Origin: a virus
DNA length: 64,000 nucleotides
IMG/VR virus record: IMGVR_UViG_3300028361_000012
Location: 62,001 to 126,000 of that record
Direction: 5' to 3' (one strand)
In this document: positions 1 through 8,656 of the stretch, piece after piece
Numbering within the stretch: position 1 is the first letter of the stretch
Layout: each line of letters begins with the position of its first letter
Notes under the pieces: generated by a model
Databases searched by the model: none
Told to the model about the DNA's origin: nothing
What the model saw: the letters and a program-made list of their open reading frames with translations, nothing else
Translations under genes and position numbers: made by a program

Positions 1-39
1 AAAGAAAATCATCAATTTTATTCAAATTTAGGAGTTTAG
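1..39 (+). CDS. Possible 3' end of an upstream gene (partial)
   Basis: Frame 1 is open from the window edge to a TAG at 37-39 and would encode the last 12 residues of a protein. Nothing identifies it. Because TAG may be suppressible here, even the stop is uncertain. Confidence 0.25.
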   Translation, partial: KENHQFYSNLGV

Positions 40-108
40 CCATTTTTTAGTTTGCTTATACAGTGATTTATTGGTTTCTTCTGATTATTTATAGGAAACT
101 TAGAAATT

Positions 109-312
109 ATGGATTTAGTATTAAAAACGATGGAAAAGGTGGTAATCTCAATTACTACAAATGAGATAGAGAAAAAAGGTTTCGAATTCTTTTGGGACAA
201 AATCAGAAGAACATATCCAACAGAAAAATACGATGTACAATCTATAGGTGCTCTAAAAGATAATGAAAAGATAATCTTTATAGAGCTGGTATATAAAAGG
301 TTAAAGGAGTAA
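109..312 (+). CDS. Small hypothetical protein, 67 aa
   Basis: I do not recognise this protein. It is charged, soluble-looking and has no transmembrane segment. A TATTTATA motif lies just upstream (about 90-98), as before many genes in this window. The gene sits 85 nt before the ClpC-like gene on the same strand. A 115-codon frame on the opposite strand (36-383) is low-complexity and looks like its shadow. Confidence 0.5.
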   Translation: MDLVLKTMEKVVISITTNEIEKKGFEFFWDKIRRTYPTEKYDVQSIGALKDNEKIIFIELVYKRLKE

Positions 313-397
313 TTTAAAAAATATACAGAACCTTTTGTTTTCTCTTGGTTTTTTGGATTAAAATTCTTAAATTTTACAAACATTTAAAGAGATAATT

Positions 398-2413
398 ATG
401 GACAGAAGAGCTTTTGGACCAGAAGACGATGATTCTAATACAGATAGAATCAAAAAGAATAGTAAGAGCAAAACTCCAATCCTTGACCATTATGGAAAGG
501 ATTTAACAGCGTTGGCCACTAAAGGTGGACTTGACCCTGTTGTTGGTAGAGATGCAGAGGTTGACAAGTTAGTTCAAATCCTCAATAAGAGAAAGAAAAA
601 TAACCCTGTACTTGTAGGAGAGGCTGGAGTTGGTAAAACTGCTATCGCAGAAGGTCTTGCTTTAAGAATCGCTAACAAGCAAGTTGATAGATGGCTTTTT
701 AACAAAAGAATAGTTGAGATTAATTTTACCTCACTTGTATCTGGAACTAAATATAGAGGCGAATTTGAGCAACGCATGGAAGACCTTTTAAAAGAAGTAA
801 AAGGAAGTCCAGATGTAATTATATTCATTGATGAGCTTCATAATGTAGTTGGAGCAGGTGGAGCATCTGGCTCTATGGATGCATCAAACATCATCAAGCC
901 AGCGCTTGCCAGAGGTGAGATTAAGGTAATCGGTGCTACAACGGTTGATGAGTACAAGAAGATTATTGAGAGCGATTCCGCTCTTGAAAGAAGATTTCAA
1001 AAAATTTATGTAGACATCCCTTCGCCAGAAGAGACTTTACAGATTCTAAAGCAGCTTAGAGAAAGGTATGAGAATTATCACAATGTGATTTATTCTGATG
1101 AAGTTCTTGAGAAGTGTGTTGAATTTACTGATAGGTATGTTAATTACAGAAACTTTCCAGATAAAGCTATTGACGCATTGGACGAAGTAGGTTCAAGAGT
1201 TAAGTTGAATAACACGCCAGTTCCAGAAGGAATCAAGAAACTTGAAAAAGAGCTTGAAGGAATCCAGGAAAAGAAGAGCGATGCTGCAAAGAGTCAAAAA
1301 TACGAAGATGCAGCAAAGTTTAGAGACAAAGAGAGAGCAATGCTCGTGAAGATAGAAGAAGAAACTATTAAGTGGGAAGAAAAGCTTAGAGAAACAAGAG
1401 TGGTTGTAACCGTTCAGGATGTCGCAGAAGTAATCGCTAATCACGTTGGAGTTCCTATTACAAAGATGACAGATAATGAAAACGAGAGATTAATCAACAT
1501 GAAGAGCTATCTTGAAAAAACAGTTATTGGTCAAAATGAAGCAGTTGAAAAAGTTTGCGAAGCAATACAACGTTCGAGGTTGGGTATTCAAGACCCTAAT
1601 AAGCCAATTGCATCATTTTTATTATTAGGTTCAACAGGTGTTGGTAAAACACACTTAGCGAAGCAATTGTCTAATTTTATGTTTGACAGCGAAGATGCGT
1701 TTATTAGATTTGATATGAGTGAGTACATGGAGAAATTCAATGTAACTAAACTTATTGGTTCACCTCCAGGATATGTAGGTCACGAAGATAGAGGTATACT
1801 TACTGAGGCTGTTAAAAACAAGCCATACTCTATTTTGCTTTTTGATGAGATTGAAAAGGCGCATCCAGATATTTTTAACATCTTCCTTCAAATTCTTGAT
1901 GATGGTATTTTAACTGATGCTACAGGAAGAGAAATTAATTTTAAGAACACTATTATCATCATGACATCAAATATTGGTACTGATAAGATAATGGGCAAGA
2001 AAACTCTTGGTTTTGGAGTTAACAATGATGAGCATGCAAATATTGCTGAAATAGTTGGTATTGAACTTAAAAAACACCTTAGACCAGAGTTGATAAATAG
2101 AATTGATGAAAAAATTGTATTCAACCCTCTTAGCGAAGAAGATATTGCTAAAATCGTAGAGCTTGAAATCAAGAAAACAATTGATAGAATCTCAGAAAAA
2201 GGTTACGAAATCACTATCGCTAAAGCTGCTAAGGATTATTTGGTAGAGATAGGTTACGATAGAGAATATGGAGCAAGACCTCTTAAGAGAGCTATTACTC
2301 AAAACGTGGAGAATGTGATTGCAAAAGCTATTCTTAACGACAATCTTCCTGAGGGAACTAAAATTAAGTTATCATTCGATAAGAAGAATAATAAAATAGT
2401 AGCTAAATCATGA
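398..2413 (+). CDS. ClpC/ClpA-like AAA+ unfoldase
   Basis: This 671-aa Hsp100 protein has two AAA+ modules. The first has Walker A GEAGVGKT at residues 74-81 and Walker B VIIFIDELH. The second has Walker A GSTGVGKT (about 410) and Walker B LLFDEIEKAHP. A UVR-like coiled segment (KYEDAAKFRDKE, about 300) between the modules points to ClpC rather than ClpB. An LGF tripeptide after the second module resembles the ClpP-docking loop. The N-terminal Clp_N repeat domain is replaced by about 30 charged residues, so substrate choice probably differs from host ClpC. No ClpP is visible in the window; I infer it works with host ClpP. The next gene overlaps its TGA stop (ATGA), implying translational coupling. 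Confidence 0.92.
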   Translation: MDRRAFGPEDDDSNTDRIKKNSKSKTPILDHYGKDLTALATKGGLDPVVGRDAEVDKLVQILNKRKKNNPVLVGEAGVGKTAIAEGLALRIANKQVDRWLFNKRIVEINFTSLVSGTKYRGEFEQRMEDLLKEVKGSPDVIIFIDELHNVVGAGGASGSMDASNIIKPALARGEIKVIGATTVDEYKKIIESDSALERRFQKIYVDIPSPEETLQILKQLRERYENYHNVIYSDEVLEKCVEFTDRYVNYRNFPDKAIDALDEVGSRVKLNNTPVPEGIKKLEKELEGIQEKKSDAAKSQKYEDAAKFRDKERAMLVKIEEETIKWEEKLRETRVVVTVQDVAEVIANHVGVPITKMTDNENERLINMKSYLEKTVIGQNEAVEKVCEAIQRSRLGIQDPNKPIASFLLLGSTGVGKTHLAKQLSNFMFDSEDAFIRFDMSEYMEKFNVTKLIGSPPGYVGHEDRGILTEAVKNKPYSILLFDEIEKAHPDIFNIFLQILDDGILTDATGREINFKNTIIIMTSNIGTDKIMGKKTLGFGVNNDEHANIAEIVGIELKKHLRPELINRIDEKIVFNPLSEEDIAKIVELEIKKTIDRISEKGYEITIAKAAKDYLVEIGYDREYGARPLKRAITQNVENVIAKAILNDNLPEGTKIKLSFDKKNNKIVAKS

Positions 2414-2943
2414 GAATGTTAAAAATAGATTCTGGAGGCAGAGTATCTATTGGAGGAGAACTTGCTGACTTGTCTAAATTAGAAGACAAGTCAGAATTTC
2501 TTTCAAGCATACTTATGTTGGATGTAGAGCTTGGAGAGAGTATAACTTGCGCTGATTTAATTCACTTTTTCTATGATGCCAAAGGTTTGGTTAGGAGCGT
2601 TTTTTCTGAAGAATACGAAGTTGTTAGAGCGCTTGTATCAGCAACACAGTTACCAATAGAGTATAAAGCAATTAGAGTCTATAAGAAATTTAGAATTGAG
2701 TTAGAAGACGATAAAGAGTTTGTGTATATGACTCCAGAGATTGAGTTTGTTAAAACTGCAGCTGGAGATGGCATCAAAAACATTTCAGGACTTCCTGTTT
2801 ATATTGATGAAAGCATAGAATTTATTAGCGAAGGCGCATCAATAAAATCAAACGCTAAATTAAGCTTGTTTGATTTGCTAAATTGTTTGTTTGATGAATT
2901 GCCAGCTTTGATTAAGAGTGGCGCTCTATTGTTACCTCAATAA
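2410..2943 (+). CDS. Hypothetical protein coupled to the Clp gene
   Basis: This 177-aa protein is not recognised. Its ATG overlaps the TGA of the ClpC-like gene, so the two are probably co-translated and may act together, for instance as an adaptor; this is inference from context only. The sequence is acidic and mixed, with no signal peptide, membrane span or catalytic motif that I can see. Its 3' end overlaps the convergent PrsW-like gene by about 12 nt. Confidence 0.75.
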   Translation: MRMLKIDSGGRVSIGGELADLSKLEDKSEFLSSILMLDVELGESITCADLIHFFYDAKGLVRSVFSEEYEVVRALVSATQLPIEYKAIRVYKKFRIELEDDKEFVYMTPEIEFVKTAAGDGIKNISGLPVYIDESIEFISEGASIKSNAKLSLFDLLNCLFDELPALIKSGALLLPQ

Positions 2944-3759
2944 ACCTTTGTTGTTGTAGTCAACTTTTAGAAGATGTTTTCCCATGAACCAAGAAACAAT
3001 AAGAGCTCCTATAATCATAATGTTGTTAACAATATGGAAGTCAAGACCTAAGATGCTTACAAAATCTGCATCAGTAACCCCTTTCATAAGATTGAAGTCA
3101 TAGAGTCCATGAAATAGAGTGGCCGCTAATAGTCCCAGCATCGTATATCCTGCATGTTTGAATATATTCTTACATCTTCTACCAAGAGCGATGAAGTATC
3201 CCATAAATAGACCGCTAAGCATGTGTACCACAACTGAGTTGATTGACCTAATCATTAACATCTCGTTCGGGTCAACTCCTTGAAGGTCACCCCAAAGAAC
3301 TCTGCTAACGTAGTGAATGTTTTCGAATACTGCGAATCCTACTGCAATCATAACAGAATAGAACATTACAGCAAATGCTGAATCTCTACCATCTCTGGTA
3401 TCTCCTCTTACTGCATTACCTACTCTGAATGCAAACCACTTAGATATTTCTTCAAAGAATGCAACCTGGAAGAATGCAAATACAAATATTGCCCATATAG
3501 TAGGTTCTTCTGATAATATAAGTCTACCCCCACCAAGGTCGTGTGCGACTGCGTGGTATTCAATGTGTTTGTGAATGTGAGGGAATAAGAAATGAATAGT
3601 TTTGAGTATTTGAATAGACAAGAGTCCAATAATTATGTAACTCCACATTGGTCTTTTTTTAACAACACCCTTTGGCGCTCTGTGATAAATGAACAGAGAG
3701 TATAATATTGCTGGTACTACAGCGAATAAGAAAAACCATAGGTTATTGTCCTCAAACAT
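2932..3759 (-). CDS. PrsW-family intramembrane metalloprotease
   Basis: This 275-aa polytopic membrane protein has about seven hydrophobic segments. It carries the motifs expected of PrsW/CPBP-like proteases: EEISKWFAF in one helix, FENIHYVSR in the next, HMLSGLFMGYF, and LFHGLYDFNLM near the C-terminus. The paired glutamates and the histidines are the presumed zinc ligands and catalytic residues. Bacterial PrsW cleaves anti-sigma factors within the membrane; what a phage copy would cleave is unknown. It lies convergent to the Clp pair and just downstream of a small acidic protein gene on the same strand. Confidence 0.8.
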   Translation of the reverse strand: MFEDNNLWFFLFAVVPAILYSLFIYHRAPKGVVKKRPMWSYIIIGLLSIQILKTIHFLFPHIHKHIEYHAVAHDLGGGRLILSEEPTIWAIFVFAFFQVAFFEEISKWFAFRVGNAVRGDTRDGRDSAFAVMFYSVMIAVGFAVFENIHYVSRVLWGDLQGVDPNEMLMIRSINSVVVHMLSGLFMGYFIALGRRCKNIFKHAGYTMLGLLAATLFHGLYDFNLMKGVTDADFVSILGLDFHIVNNIMIIGALIVSWFMGKHLLKVDYNNKGLLR

Positions 3760-3762
3760 ATT

Positions 3763-4038
3763 TTACTTTTGAAATTTTTTAATTTGAACTATAAAGGCTT
3801 TTTTTATTTCTGCGTTTAAATCAGCAGGAATTTCTACTCCTTTTTTTCTTTTGTCATGCTCGCTTCCAGCCTTCCAACCTTCTCCTTCATCAAATCCTTC
3901 AGTTGCTGTTGTTTCATAATAGTCAAGAATTGCGGTTGTTAAATAACCTAATTCCATAGCGCTTCCACCATCTGACTCTCGCTCTTGCATTAACTCTTCG
4001 TTTTCTGAGTTTTCTGAGTTTTTTTCTTCTTCTGACAT
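3763..4038 (-). CDS. Small acidic hypothetical protein
   Basis: I prefer the start at 4038 (MSEEEKNSEN...), giving about 91 residues, over the longer frame from 4095. A CTATTTATAATA motif at about 4061-4070 lies just upstream of 4038, in the spacing seen before many starts here. The N-terminal half is Glu/Asn-rich and the C-terminal half is more basic. It is not recognised. It is followed at once by the PrsW-like gene and probably shares its transcript. Confidence 0.6.
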   Translation of the reverse strand: MSEEEKNSENSENEELMQERESDGGSAMELGYLTTAILDYYETTATEGFDEGEGWKAGSEHDKRKKGVEIPADLNAEIKKAFIVQIKKFQK

Positions 4039-4201
4039 ATATTGTTTTTTTAGATTCTTATTATAAATAGTAAGCATTTTTCTGGAGCTTTCCAATTTGG
4101 TTAAAATTTTTTTAACAAATCCTATATTGCCGCAAACGCCCTGGCTGTCTGGGTTTTTAAAAAAAAATAAAAAACTTTAAAATAAATTTGATTTATCAAT
4201 T

Positions 4202-4393
4202 ATGATTTTGTATTTTTGTTTCATATTTACAATATCACAAGAGGACGAAGATGGAAGAGAGCTTCAGGGAGAGTTTTTTTCACTATCTTTTGATGACAGG
4301 AAGATGTTTTTAGAGCATTGTCAGAATACCGAAAACATGTTTCTAATTTTAGAAAACAACACTTACCTACAAGACAAAAAAAAGACTCGATAA
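4202..4393 (+). CDS. Small hypothetical protein (start uncertain)
   Basis: Up to 63 aa, not recognised. The hydrophobic first dozen residues may be promoter-like AT-rich DNA rather than coding, so a later start is possible. The acidic body (QEDEDGRELQGEF...) looks coding. Its TAA lies inside the bidirectional terminator that separates it from the convergent membrane gene. Confidence 0.4.
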   Translation: MILYFCFIFTISQEDEDGRELQGEFFSLSFDDRKMFLEHCQNTENMFLILENNTYLQDKKKTR

Positions 4394-4406
4394 TTCGAGT
4401 CTTTTT
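4376..4406. terminator. Bidirectional terminator
   Basis: A perfect inverted repeat (AAGACTCGA/TCGAGTCTT) with A-tract and T-tract flanks lies between two convergent genes, so it can end transcription from both sides. Confidence 0.8.
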
Positions 4407-4409
4407 AAT

Positions 4410-4823
4410 TTATTCCATATTAGAGTCGCTTGGACCTTCCTCTATATCTTTTGGAGAGTCAGGAACTTCTGTGGGTATGTCTCTTGGGTTAATTTGGTTA
4501 TGAGACCTAAGTTTGTCTTGTGTAGCAACATCCACTTTTCTTTCTGCATATTTGTTAATACCAAGAAGAGTAAGGTGATGAGCCAGGACCATACCAAATA
4601 TTGTTATGTGTTCTCCTGGTATAACATACCCAAGCCCTTGCTTCCACATAATAATAGCATTAATGAGCTCTATTCCAACAAGGAGAAGCATTGATGTCAA
4701 TATACCTCCAAGTATAAAATAAGATGCCATTCTTGTAGATGAAACCTTTCCACCTTTCTTGTCATATACAGATTCGCCTATGTAAGCAAGCATTCTATAT
4801 ATGATGTTTTGTTGTCTTTTCAT
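4410..4823 (-). CDS. Small membrane protein, holin-like
   Basis: This 137-aa protein has two predicted membrane helices (about residues 33-58 and 70-90) and a long hydrophilic acidic tail. The GGKVSSTRMASYFILG segment before the first helix resembles small phage membrane proteins of the holin type. It is paired with another small membrane protein at 4847-5113 on the same strand. A lysis role is inferred from size and topology only; no endolysin is adjacent. Confidence 0.6.
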   Translation of the reverse strand: MKRQQNIIYRMLAYIGESVYDKKGGKVSSTRMASYFILGGILTSMLLLVGIELINAIIMWKQGLGYVIPGEHITIFGMVLAHHLTLLGINKYAERKVDVATQDKLRSHNQINPRDIPTEVPDSPKDIEEGPSDSNME

Positions 4824-4846
4824 ATTATGTTTTGTTATTTGTTTTG

Positions 4847-5113
4847 TTATCTGCTTCTTCCGTTTTTAAGGTCGTTCCAGAATTGCCAAAATCCCTTATA
4901 AGCAATAAGGCTCATGCCAAGAACGCCAAATCCAGCCATAAACCAGTTCCAATTTTCTTCTGGGTCAAATTCAAATCGTTCAGAGAAAAATGCTCCCACT
5001 ATTGTTATTGCTAAAAAGCAAAAAAACAAGAATATGTAACCGTTTTTCCACATTATTGAAAACCATTTCTTGAAAGAATGGTCTCCGTCTAAAAAGTCTT
5101 TTTTGTTTTTCAT
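4847..5113 (-). CDS. Small membrane protein, 88 aa
   Basis: Two hydrophobic helices (about residues 25-45 and 58-75) are joined by an acidic loop, with charged termini. Not recognised. It sits immediately upstream of the holin-like gene on the minus strand. A CTATTTATTA motif at 5131-5140 precedes its ATG, like other candidate promoters in the window. It may act with its neighbour at the membrane. Confidence 0.6.
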   Translation of the reverse strand: MKNKKDFLDGDHSFKKWFSIMWKNGYIFLFFCFLAITIVGAFFSERFEFDPEENWNWFMAGFGVLGMSLIAYKGFWQFWNDLKNGRSR

Positions 5114-5188
5114 AAGTCTACTATTTTTTTTAATAAATAGTTATTAAAAAAGCGGTACAACATGCTTATAATTAAAAAACATCATATT

Positions 5189-5839
5189 ATGAAAAGAGTA
5201 GATAAAGTAAAAGAGTGGTTTAATAAAACATTTATGAAACCAGAAGAAGGAAAAGAAGGGGAATTTAGAAGAATACATCAAAGTTCAGATACTGGTAAAA
5301 TAAATTGGACTAAAGGGAAAAAACCTTTCACAGAAGGTCCAGATGAAGAGCCAGAAGTAAAATACTTTAAGTTTGAAGATGATAAAAAAAAGGGAACAAG
5401 ATTATTTGAGCCAGTGCCTGAGTATGAGCCTTATAGAAAAAATAGATTTAAAGTAGAATTTCCAGGCATACCACCTTATTTCTTTCAGTCGTATAAATAT
5501 GTTGGAACAGATGTTCACTCTGAAAAAAAATTAGCCCATTCAAAAAAGATTATAAAAGATGATTATTCTTCTTTTAGAGTTTTGATGCTGTTTCCTAATG
5601 CTGAAATTGATATTTGTGAAAAACTTAAAGAACTCGAAGGGTCTCCTAAAGTTGGAGAAGTTAAAATTCATATTCTTGACCCAACTGGAGTTACAGTTAA
5701 GACTATATTAATACCAGAGTGTGAGGTGACTGAAATTAAAGCCTTTAGAGATTTTGATTATGGAGATTGCGGAGATAAGAGTGATGCTCTACTTTATGGA
5801 GAGATAACAATTAAACACAAGCAGCGTAGGTTGTTTTAA
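5189..5839 (+). CDS. Tail-tube-like protein
   Basis: About 216 aa from the ATG at 5189 (a second ATG at 5162 is less likely). The C-terminal half follows the pattern of T4 gp19-type tail tube proteins: YRKNRFKVEF at the start of the domain, a central VKIHILDPTGVTVKTILI strand pair, then a C-terminal strand region ending FDYGD...LLYGEITIKH. The first 70 residues are a charged extension not usual for gp19. I infer a structural role in the tail tube or baseplate. A terminator follows the stop directly. Confidence 0.55.
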   Translation: MKRVDKVKEWFNKTFMKPEEGKEGEFRRIHQSSDTGKINWTKGKKPFTEGPDEEPEVKYFKFEDDKKKGTRLFEPVPEYEPYRKNRFKVEFPGIPPYFFQSYKYVGTDVHSEKKLAHSKKIIKDDYSSFRVLMLFPNAEIDICEKLKELEGSPKVGEVKIHILDPTGVTVKTILIPECEVTEIKAFRDFDYGDCGDKSDALLYGEITIKHKQRRLF

Positions 5840-5846
5840 AATTAGA

Positions 5847-5878
5847 AAGCGAATTATTAGATGATTCGCTTTTTTTTG
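5847..5878 (+). terminator. Rho-independent terminator
   Basis: Hairpin AAGCGAAT/ATTCGCTT followed by eight T, directly after the tail-tube-like gene. Confidence 0.8.
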
Positions 5879-5893
5879 TTTACATTTGTGCTT

Positions 5894-6385
5894 ATGGAGC
5901 ATGAAATTAAATATACAAAAGGAGACCTTGTAAGAGATGCGGAAAGAGATTTTGACGTAATAGCACATGGCTGTAATTGTTATTGTGTTTTTGGAGCGGG
6001 TATCGCCCTTACAGTCAAGCGAAAGTATCCACAGGCTTATTCTGCAGATAAAGCTTCTGCTTTTGCAGATAAAGGTAAGCTTGGAACTTATACTCAATGG
6101 TCTAATGATAATATCACAATTCTAAACATGTACACTCAGTGGGACTACAAAGGTAGAAACATAAATGCTGATTATGATGCAATTAGAGGGTGTATGAAAG
6201 CGATGAAGTCTGAATTTTCTGGAAAGAAAATTGGCTTACCTCTTATAGGCTCTGGGCTTGCGGGTGGTGATTTTTATGTTATAGAAAAAATAATATCAGA
6301 AGAACTACTTAATGAAGATGTGACTATTGTGGTGTGGGAAAATGACTTTAAAAATATAGAAAAATATAAATCTAAATTCTCTTAA
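5894..6385 (+). CDS. Macro-domain protein (ADP-ribose processing)
   Basis: About 163 aa from the ATG at 5894. The motif order is that of macro domains: VIAHGCNCYCVFGAGIA for the distal-ribose-binding loop, then GLPLIGSGLAGGD for the phosphate loop. Macro domains bind or hydrolyse ADP-ribose, ADP-ribose-1''-phosphate or protein-linked ADP-ribose. In this window it may belong with an ADP-ribosyltransferase-like protein (61030-61617) and an NMN adenylyltransferase (45300-46068) in NAD/ADP-ribose metabolism; that link is inference. Its 3' end overlaps the convergent GIY-YIG gene. Confidence 0.88.
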   Translation: MEHEIKYTKGDLVRDAERDFDVIAHGCNCYCVFGAGIALTVKRKYPQAYSADKASAFADKGKLGTYTQWSNDNITILNMYTQWDYKGRNINADYDAIRGCMKAMKSEFSGKKIGLPLIGSGLAGGDFYVIEKIISEELLNEDVTIVVWENDFKNIEKYKSKFS

Positions 6386-7085
6386 AATAATATCCCTTGT
6401 ATTTTCTATCAGCAGCTACAGCTGCAATTGCGTTTCTTGGGTTAAGGTCGTTTTCTTTGCAAAATTTTGTTAAATTTACAATAGTAAACATAGTACCGCT
6501 TGGTGTTGTGACTGAAAATTCTTTAGCTCCCCTTGTGTTTCCTTTTTGTTTATCTAAAAATGATTCAGGCATTTTTCTTCCTTTAAGAGAATTTGACATT
6601 TTTTCTTTAGACTCCTTGGTGTGGTGCTTGCCATAAAATGGGTTTTTATCTCCAGTTTGAGATTTTCCTATATTTCTAATTATTTCTATTGATTCTTTTG
6701 AAGGAGTTTTGCCATAAAATGGGTTTTTATCTCCAGTTTTCATCTTTCCAAGCTCGCTTAAAAGTTTTTTTGTTTTTTCAGAGTGCTTGTAGCCATAACT
6801 TGCGTATGCTTTGCTAAGTATGTTATATTTGTTTTTTGTGTTATCTAAATAGAATTGCTCTCTTTCTAATAGTAACTCAAAACTATCAACAGTTTCTACG
6901 ACTTCAAATTTAAAATTATCTTCTCCGTATTTATTCCATGAGTTTTGTAGATGACTGTTTTTGTGTTTGTTATTTCTTAATTGCGATTTGTGTTTAGATA
7001 TTCTTGCTTTTATATTCATAGAACTTCCTATGTATATTTTTTTATTTAATTTGTTTGTAATTTTGTAAATCCCTATATTTCCCAT
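6372..7085 (-). CDS. GIY-YIG homing endonuclease with NUMOD3 repeats
   Basis: 237 aa. The N-terminal GIY-YIG nuclease begins GIYKITNKLNKKIYIGSS. Two GDKNPFYGK repeats in the middle are NUMOD3 DNA-binding modules, and an IENR1/NUMOD1-like segment ends the protein. It is a free-standing mobile endonuclease in the opposite orientation to its neighbours. It ends at TAG, as do several endonucleases here, and overlaps the macro-domain gene by 14 nt. A CTATTTATAATA motif lies upstream of its start. Confidence 0.9.
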   Translation of the reverse strand: MGNIGIYKITNKLNKKIYIGSSMNIKARISKHKSQLRNNKHKNSHLQNSWNKYGEDNFKFEVVETVDSFELLLEREQFYLDNTKNKYNILSKAYASYGYKHSEKTKKLLSELGKMKTGDKNPFYGKTPSKESIEIIRNIGKSQTGDKNPFYGKHHTKESKEKMSNSLKGRKMPESFLDKQKGNTRGAKEFSVTTPSGTMFTIVNLTKFCKENDLNPRNAIAAVAADRKYKGYYFKRI

Positions 7086-7180
7086 AATTTAATTTGTTTT
7101 TTATTATAAATAGTTAAAATTTTTTATTATATTTGCTGGTGGAGATTGGAATGTGATAATTTATAAAAAAGAGAATAGAT

Positions 7181-7750
7181 ATGGTAGACGGAAAACCAAC
7201 AGTATACATAGACATGGATGATACAGCGGTCCAATTCAGTAAGCAGTTGAATAAATATAAAGCTAAGTATCCAGATTATCAATACCCTCAATCAATTATA
7301 GGCTTCTTCTCAAGTATGGAGCCAATGCCAGGTTTTTTAGAAGCTTGGAAAGTTCTTGGAGAGCATTATGATATGGCGTTCTGCACAAGGCCTTCTGTTT
7401 ACAATCTTGGTTCTTATACAGAAAAAGCGGTCTGGGTTAGGGATAACGTTGGCTTTGAGGCTCTTGAGAATTTAAACTTGGTTCCAAAGAAAGAGAGAAT
7501 TGGAGAAGAAGGTGATTACCTTATTGATGACTGGGACATTCATGGACAAACAAAGTTTAGAGGAGAATTCATGAGGTTCGGACATCAAGGGAAATTTAAA
7601 ACCTGGAAGCAAGTAACAGAGTATTTGCTTGAAAAAGCTGGAGTTAAAAGTAATGGTAAGAACGGGCTTGGTTATTGCAAATCATGCGGAACTGATTTAT
7701 TGCACAGAACGGAGTTTATTTCAGAGATGTGTGAAGATTGTAATATATAA
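7181..7750 (+). CDS. 5'(3')-deoxyribonucleotidase-like HAD protein with zinc ribbon
   Basis: 189 aa. HAD motif I is YIDMDDTAVQF (residues 9-19), a serine/threonine motif lies in FCTRPS, and motif IV is YLIDDWDIHG, as in the NT5C family of 5'-nucleotidases that dephosphorylate deoxynucleoside monophosphates. A C-terminal CKSCGTD...CEDC pair forms a zinc ribbon not usual for NT5C. It is followed four bases later by a second NT5C-like gene. A role in nucleotide pool remodelling is inferred. Confidence 0.85.
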   Translation: MVDGKPTVYIDMDDTAVQFSKQLNKYKAKYPDYQYPQSIIGFFSSMEPMPGFLEAWKVLGEHYDMAFCTRPSVYNLGSYTEKAVWVRDNVGFEALENLNLVPKKERIGEEGDYLIDDWDIHGQTKFRGEFMRFGHQGKFKTWKQVTEYLLEKAGVKSNGKNGLGYCKSCGTDLLHRTEFISEMCEDCNI

Positions 7751-7753
7751 GAT

Positions 7754-8281
7754 ATGATTAAAAGTTATTTAAGTAAAGAGACTGTTGAAGAAATCATGGA
7801 TGCACTAACAAAAGTGCATGGTGGAAAAGAGATGGTATGGATTGATATGGATGGTGTTGTTGCAGATTTTGTTCCTAAAGCAACAGAAGAGGCTAAAAAA
7901 ATGGGACTTACATTTAGAGAGTTTGCTGACAGGAGTGAATACAGGCATATTAAAGGTTTTTATAAAGACCTGCCTCTATATCCAGGAGCAAAAGAGGCGA
8001 TTGAGATACTTGAAAACTCAGGTAAATATGAGTTATGTTTTGTGTCTGCACCATCTTGGGGGAATATAAGTTGTTTCTCTGATAAGAGAAAGTGGGTTGA
8101 AGAACATTTCCCTACCTTCTATAAGAAAATGGACCTATCCTTCCATAAAGGTCACTACATGGGGCATTATTTAATTGATGACAGAGTTAAGTATGGAGCT
8201 GGAGAGTTCATTGGTGAGCACATAATGTTTGGAAATGAGGAGTATCCAGATTGGGATGCGGTACTAAAAAGATTGCTTTAA
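7754..8281 (+). CDS. Second NT5C-like HAD nucleotidase
   Basis: 175 aa, paralogous in fold to the preceding gene: motif I WIDMDGVVADF (about residues 28-38), FVSAPSW, and YLIDDRVKYGAGEF. It lacks the zinc ribbon of its neighbour. Substrate is unknown; deoxynucleotide dephosphorylation is the family role. It ends in TAATG, overlapping the start of the next gene. Confidence 0.82.
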   Translation: MIKSYLSKETVEEIMDALTKVHGGKEMVWIDMDGVVADFVPKATEEAKKMGLTFREFADRSEYRHIKGFYKDLPLYPGAKEAIEILENSGKYELCFVSAPSWGNISCFSDKRKWVEEHFPTFYKKMDLSFHKGHYMGHYLIDDRVKYGAGEFIGEHIMFGNEEYPDWDAVLKRLL

Positions 8282-8523
8282 TGACGTTATTACTATTATT
8301 CAGTTTGTTCTTTCCAAGGATAAGTTTATTTATAGCTTATCTTGCTGGAGGAATTCCGCATAACAATGTCCCTTTGTTTTTTGATGTATTGGGTTCGTTA
8401 GTGTTTCCAAGGCTGCTTATAATGTATTATATTGTTTATGCAGACCTTGGAATTGGATGGTTGATTGCTCATATAATTGCGTTCATCATCAAAATGATTG
8501 CAAACGGGAGCAGTGAAGACTAA
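8281..8523 (+). CDS. Small hydrophobic membrane protein
   Basis: About 80 aa from the ATG that overlaps the upstream TAA (TAATG). Two to three hydrophobic stretches and few charges indicate an integral membrane protein. Not recognised. The tight coupling to the nucleotidase genes suggests co-expression. Confidence 0.6.
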   Translation: MTLLLLFSLFFPRISLFIAYLAGGIPHNNVPLFFDVLGSLVFPRLLIMYYIVYADLGIGWLIAHIIAFIIKMIANGSSED

Positions 8524-8583
8524 AAAAATTTTACTCTACAGTCCCAGTAAAATAAGGGATTTGTAAAAAAAGATTAAAAAAGA

Positions 8584-8620
8584 TTTGCATTTATAGAACA
8601 TTTTGTCTTATATTTGCGTA
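8584..8620 (+). promoter_or_regulatory. Bacteroidota-type promoter
   Basis: TTTG at 8584-8587 and TATATTTG at 8609-8616 (consensus TAnnTTTG), 21 nt apart, followed by CGTATA. It points at the amber-containing PTH2-like/endonuclease reading frame that starts at 8657. Confidence 0.7.
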
Positions 8621-8656
8621 TATATAATTGAAAGAAACAAATTATAAAAACAAGTT

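Noticed and set aside
36-383. 115-codon minus-strand frame at the window start
   Set aside because: Low-complexity hydrophobic translation overlapping a better plus-strand gene.
4097-4200. A small gene or RNA in the gap before 4202
   Set aside because: AT-rich runs and one GC-rich patch, but no frame, hairpin-plus-T tract or promoter that I can defend.
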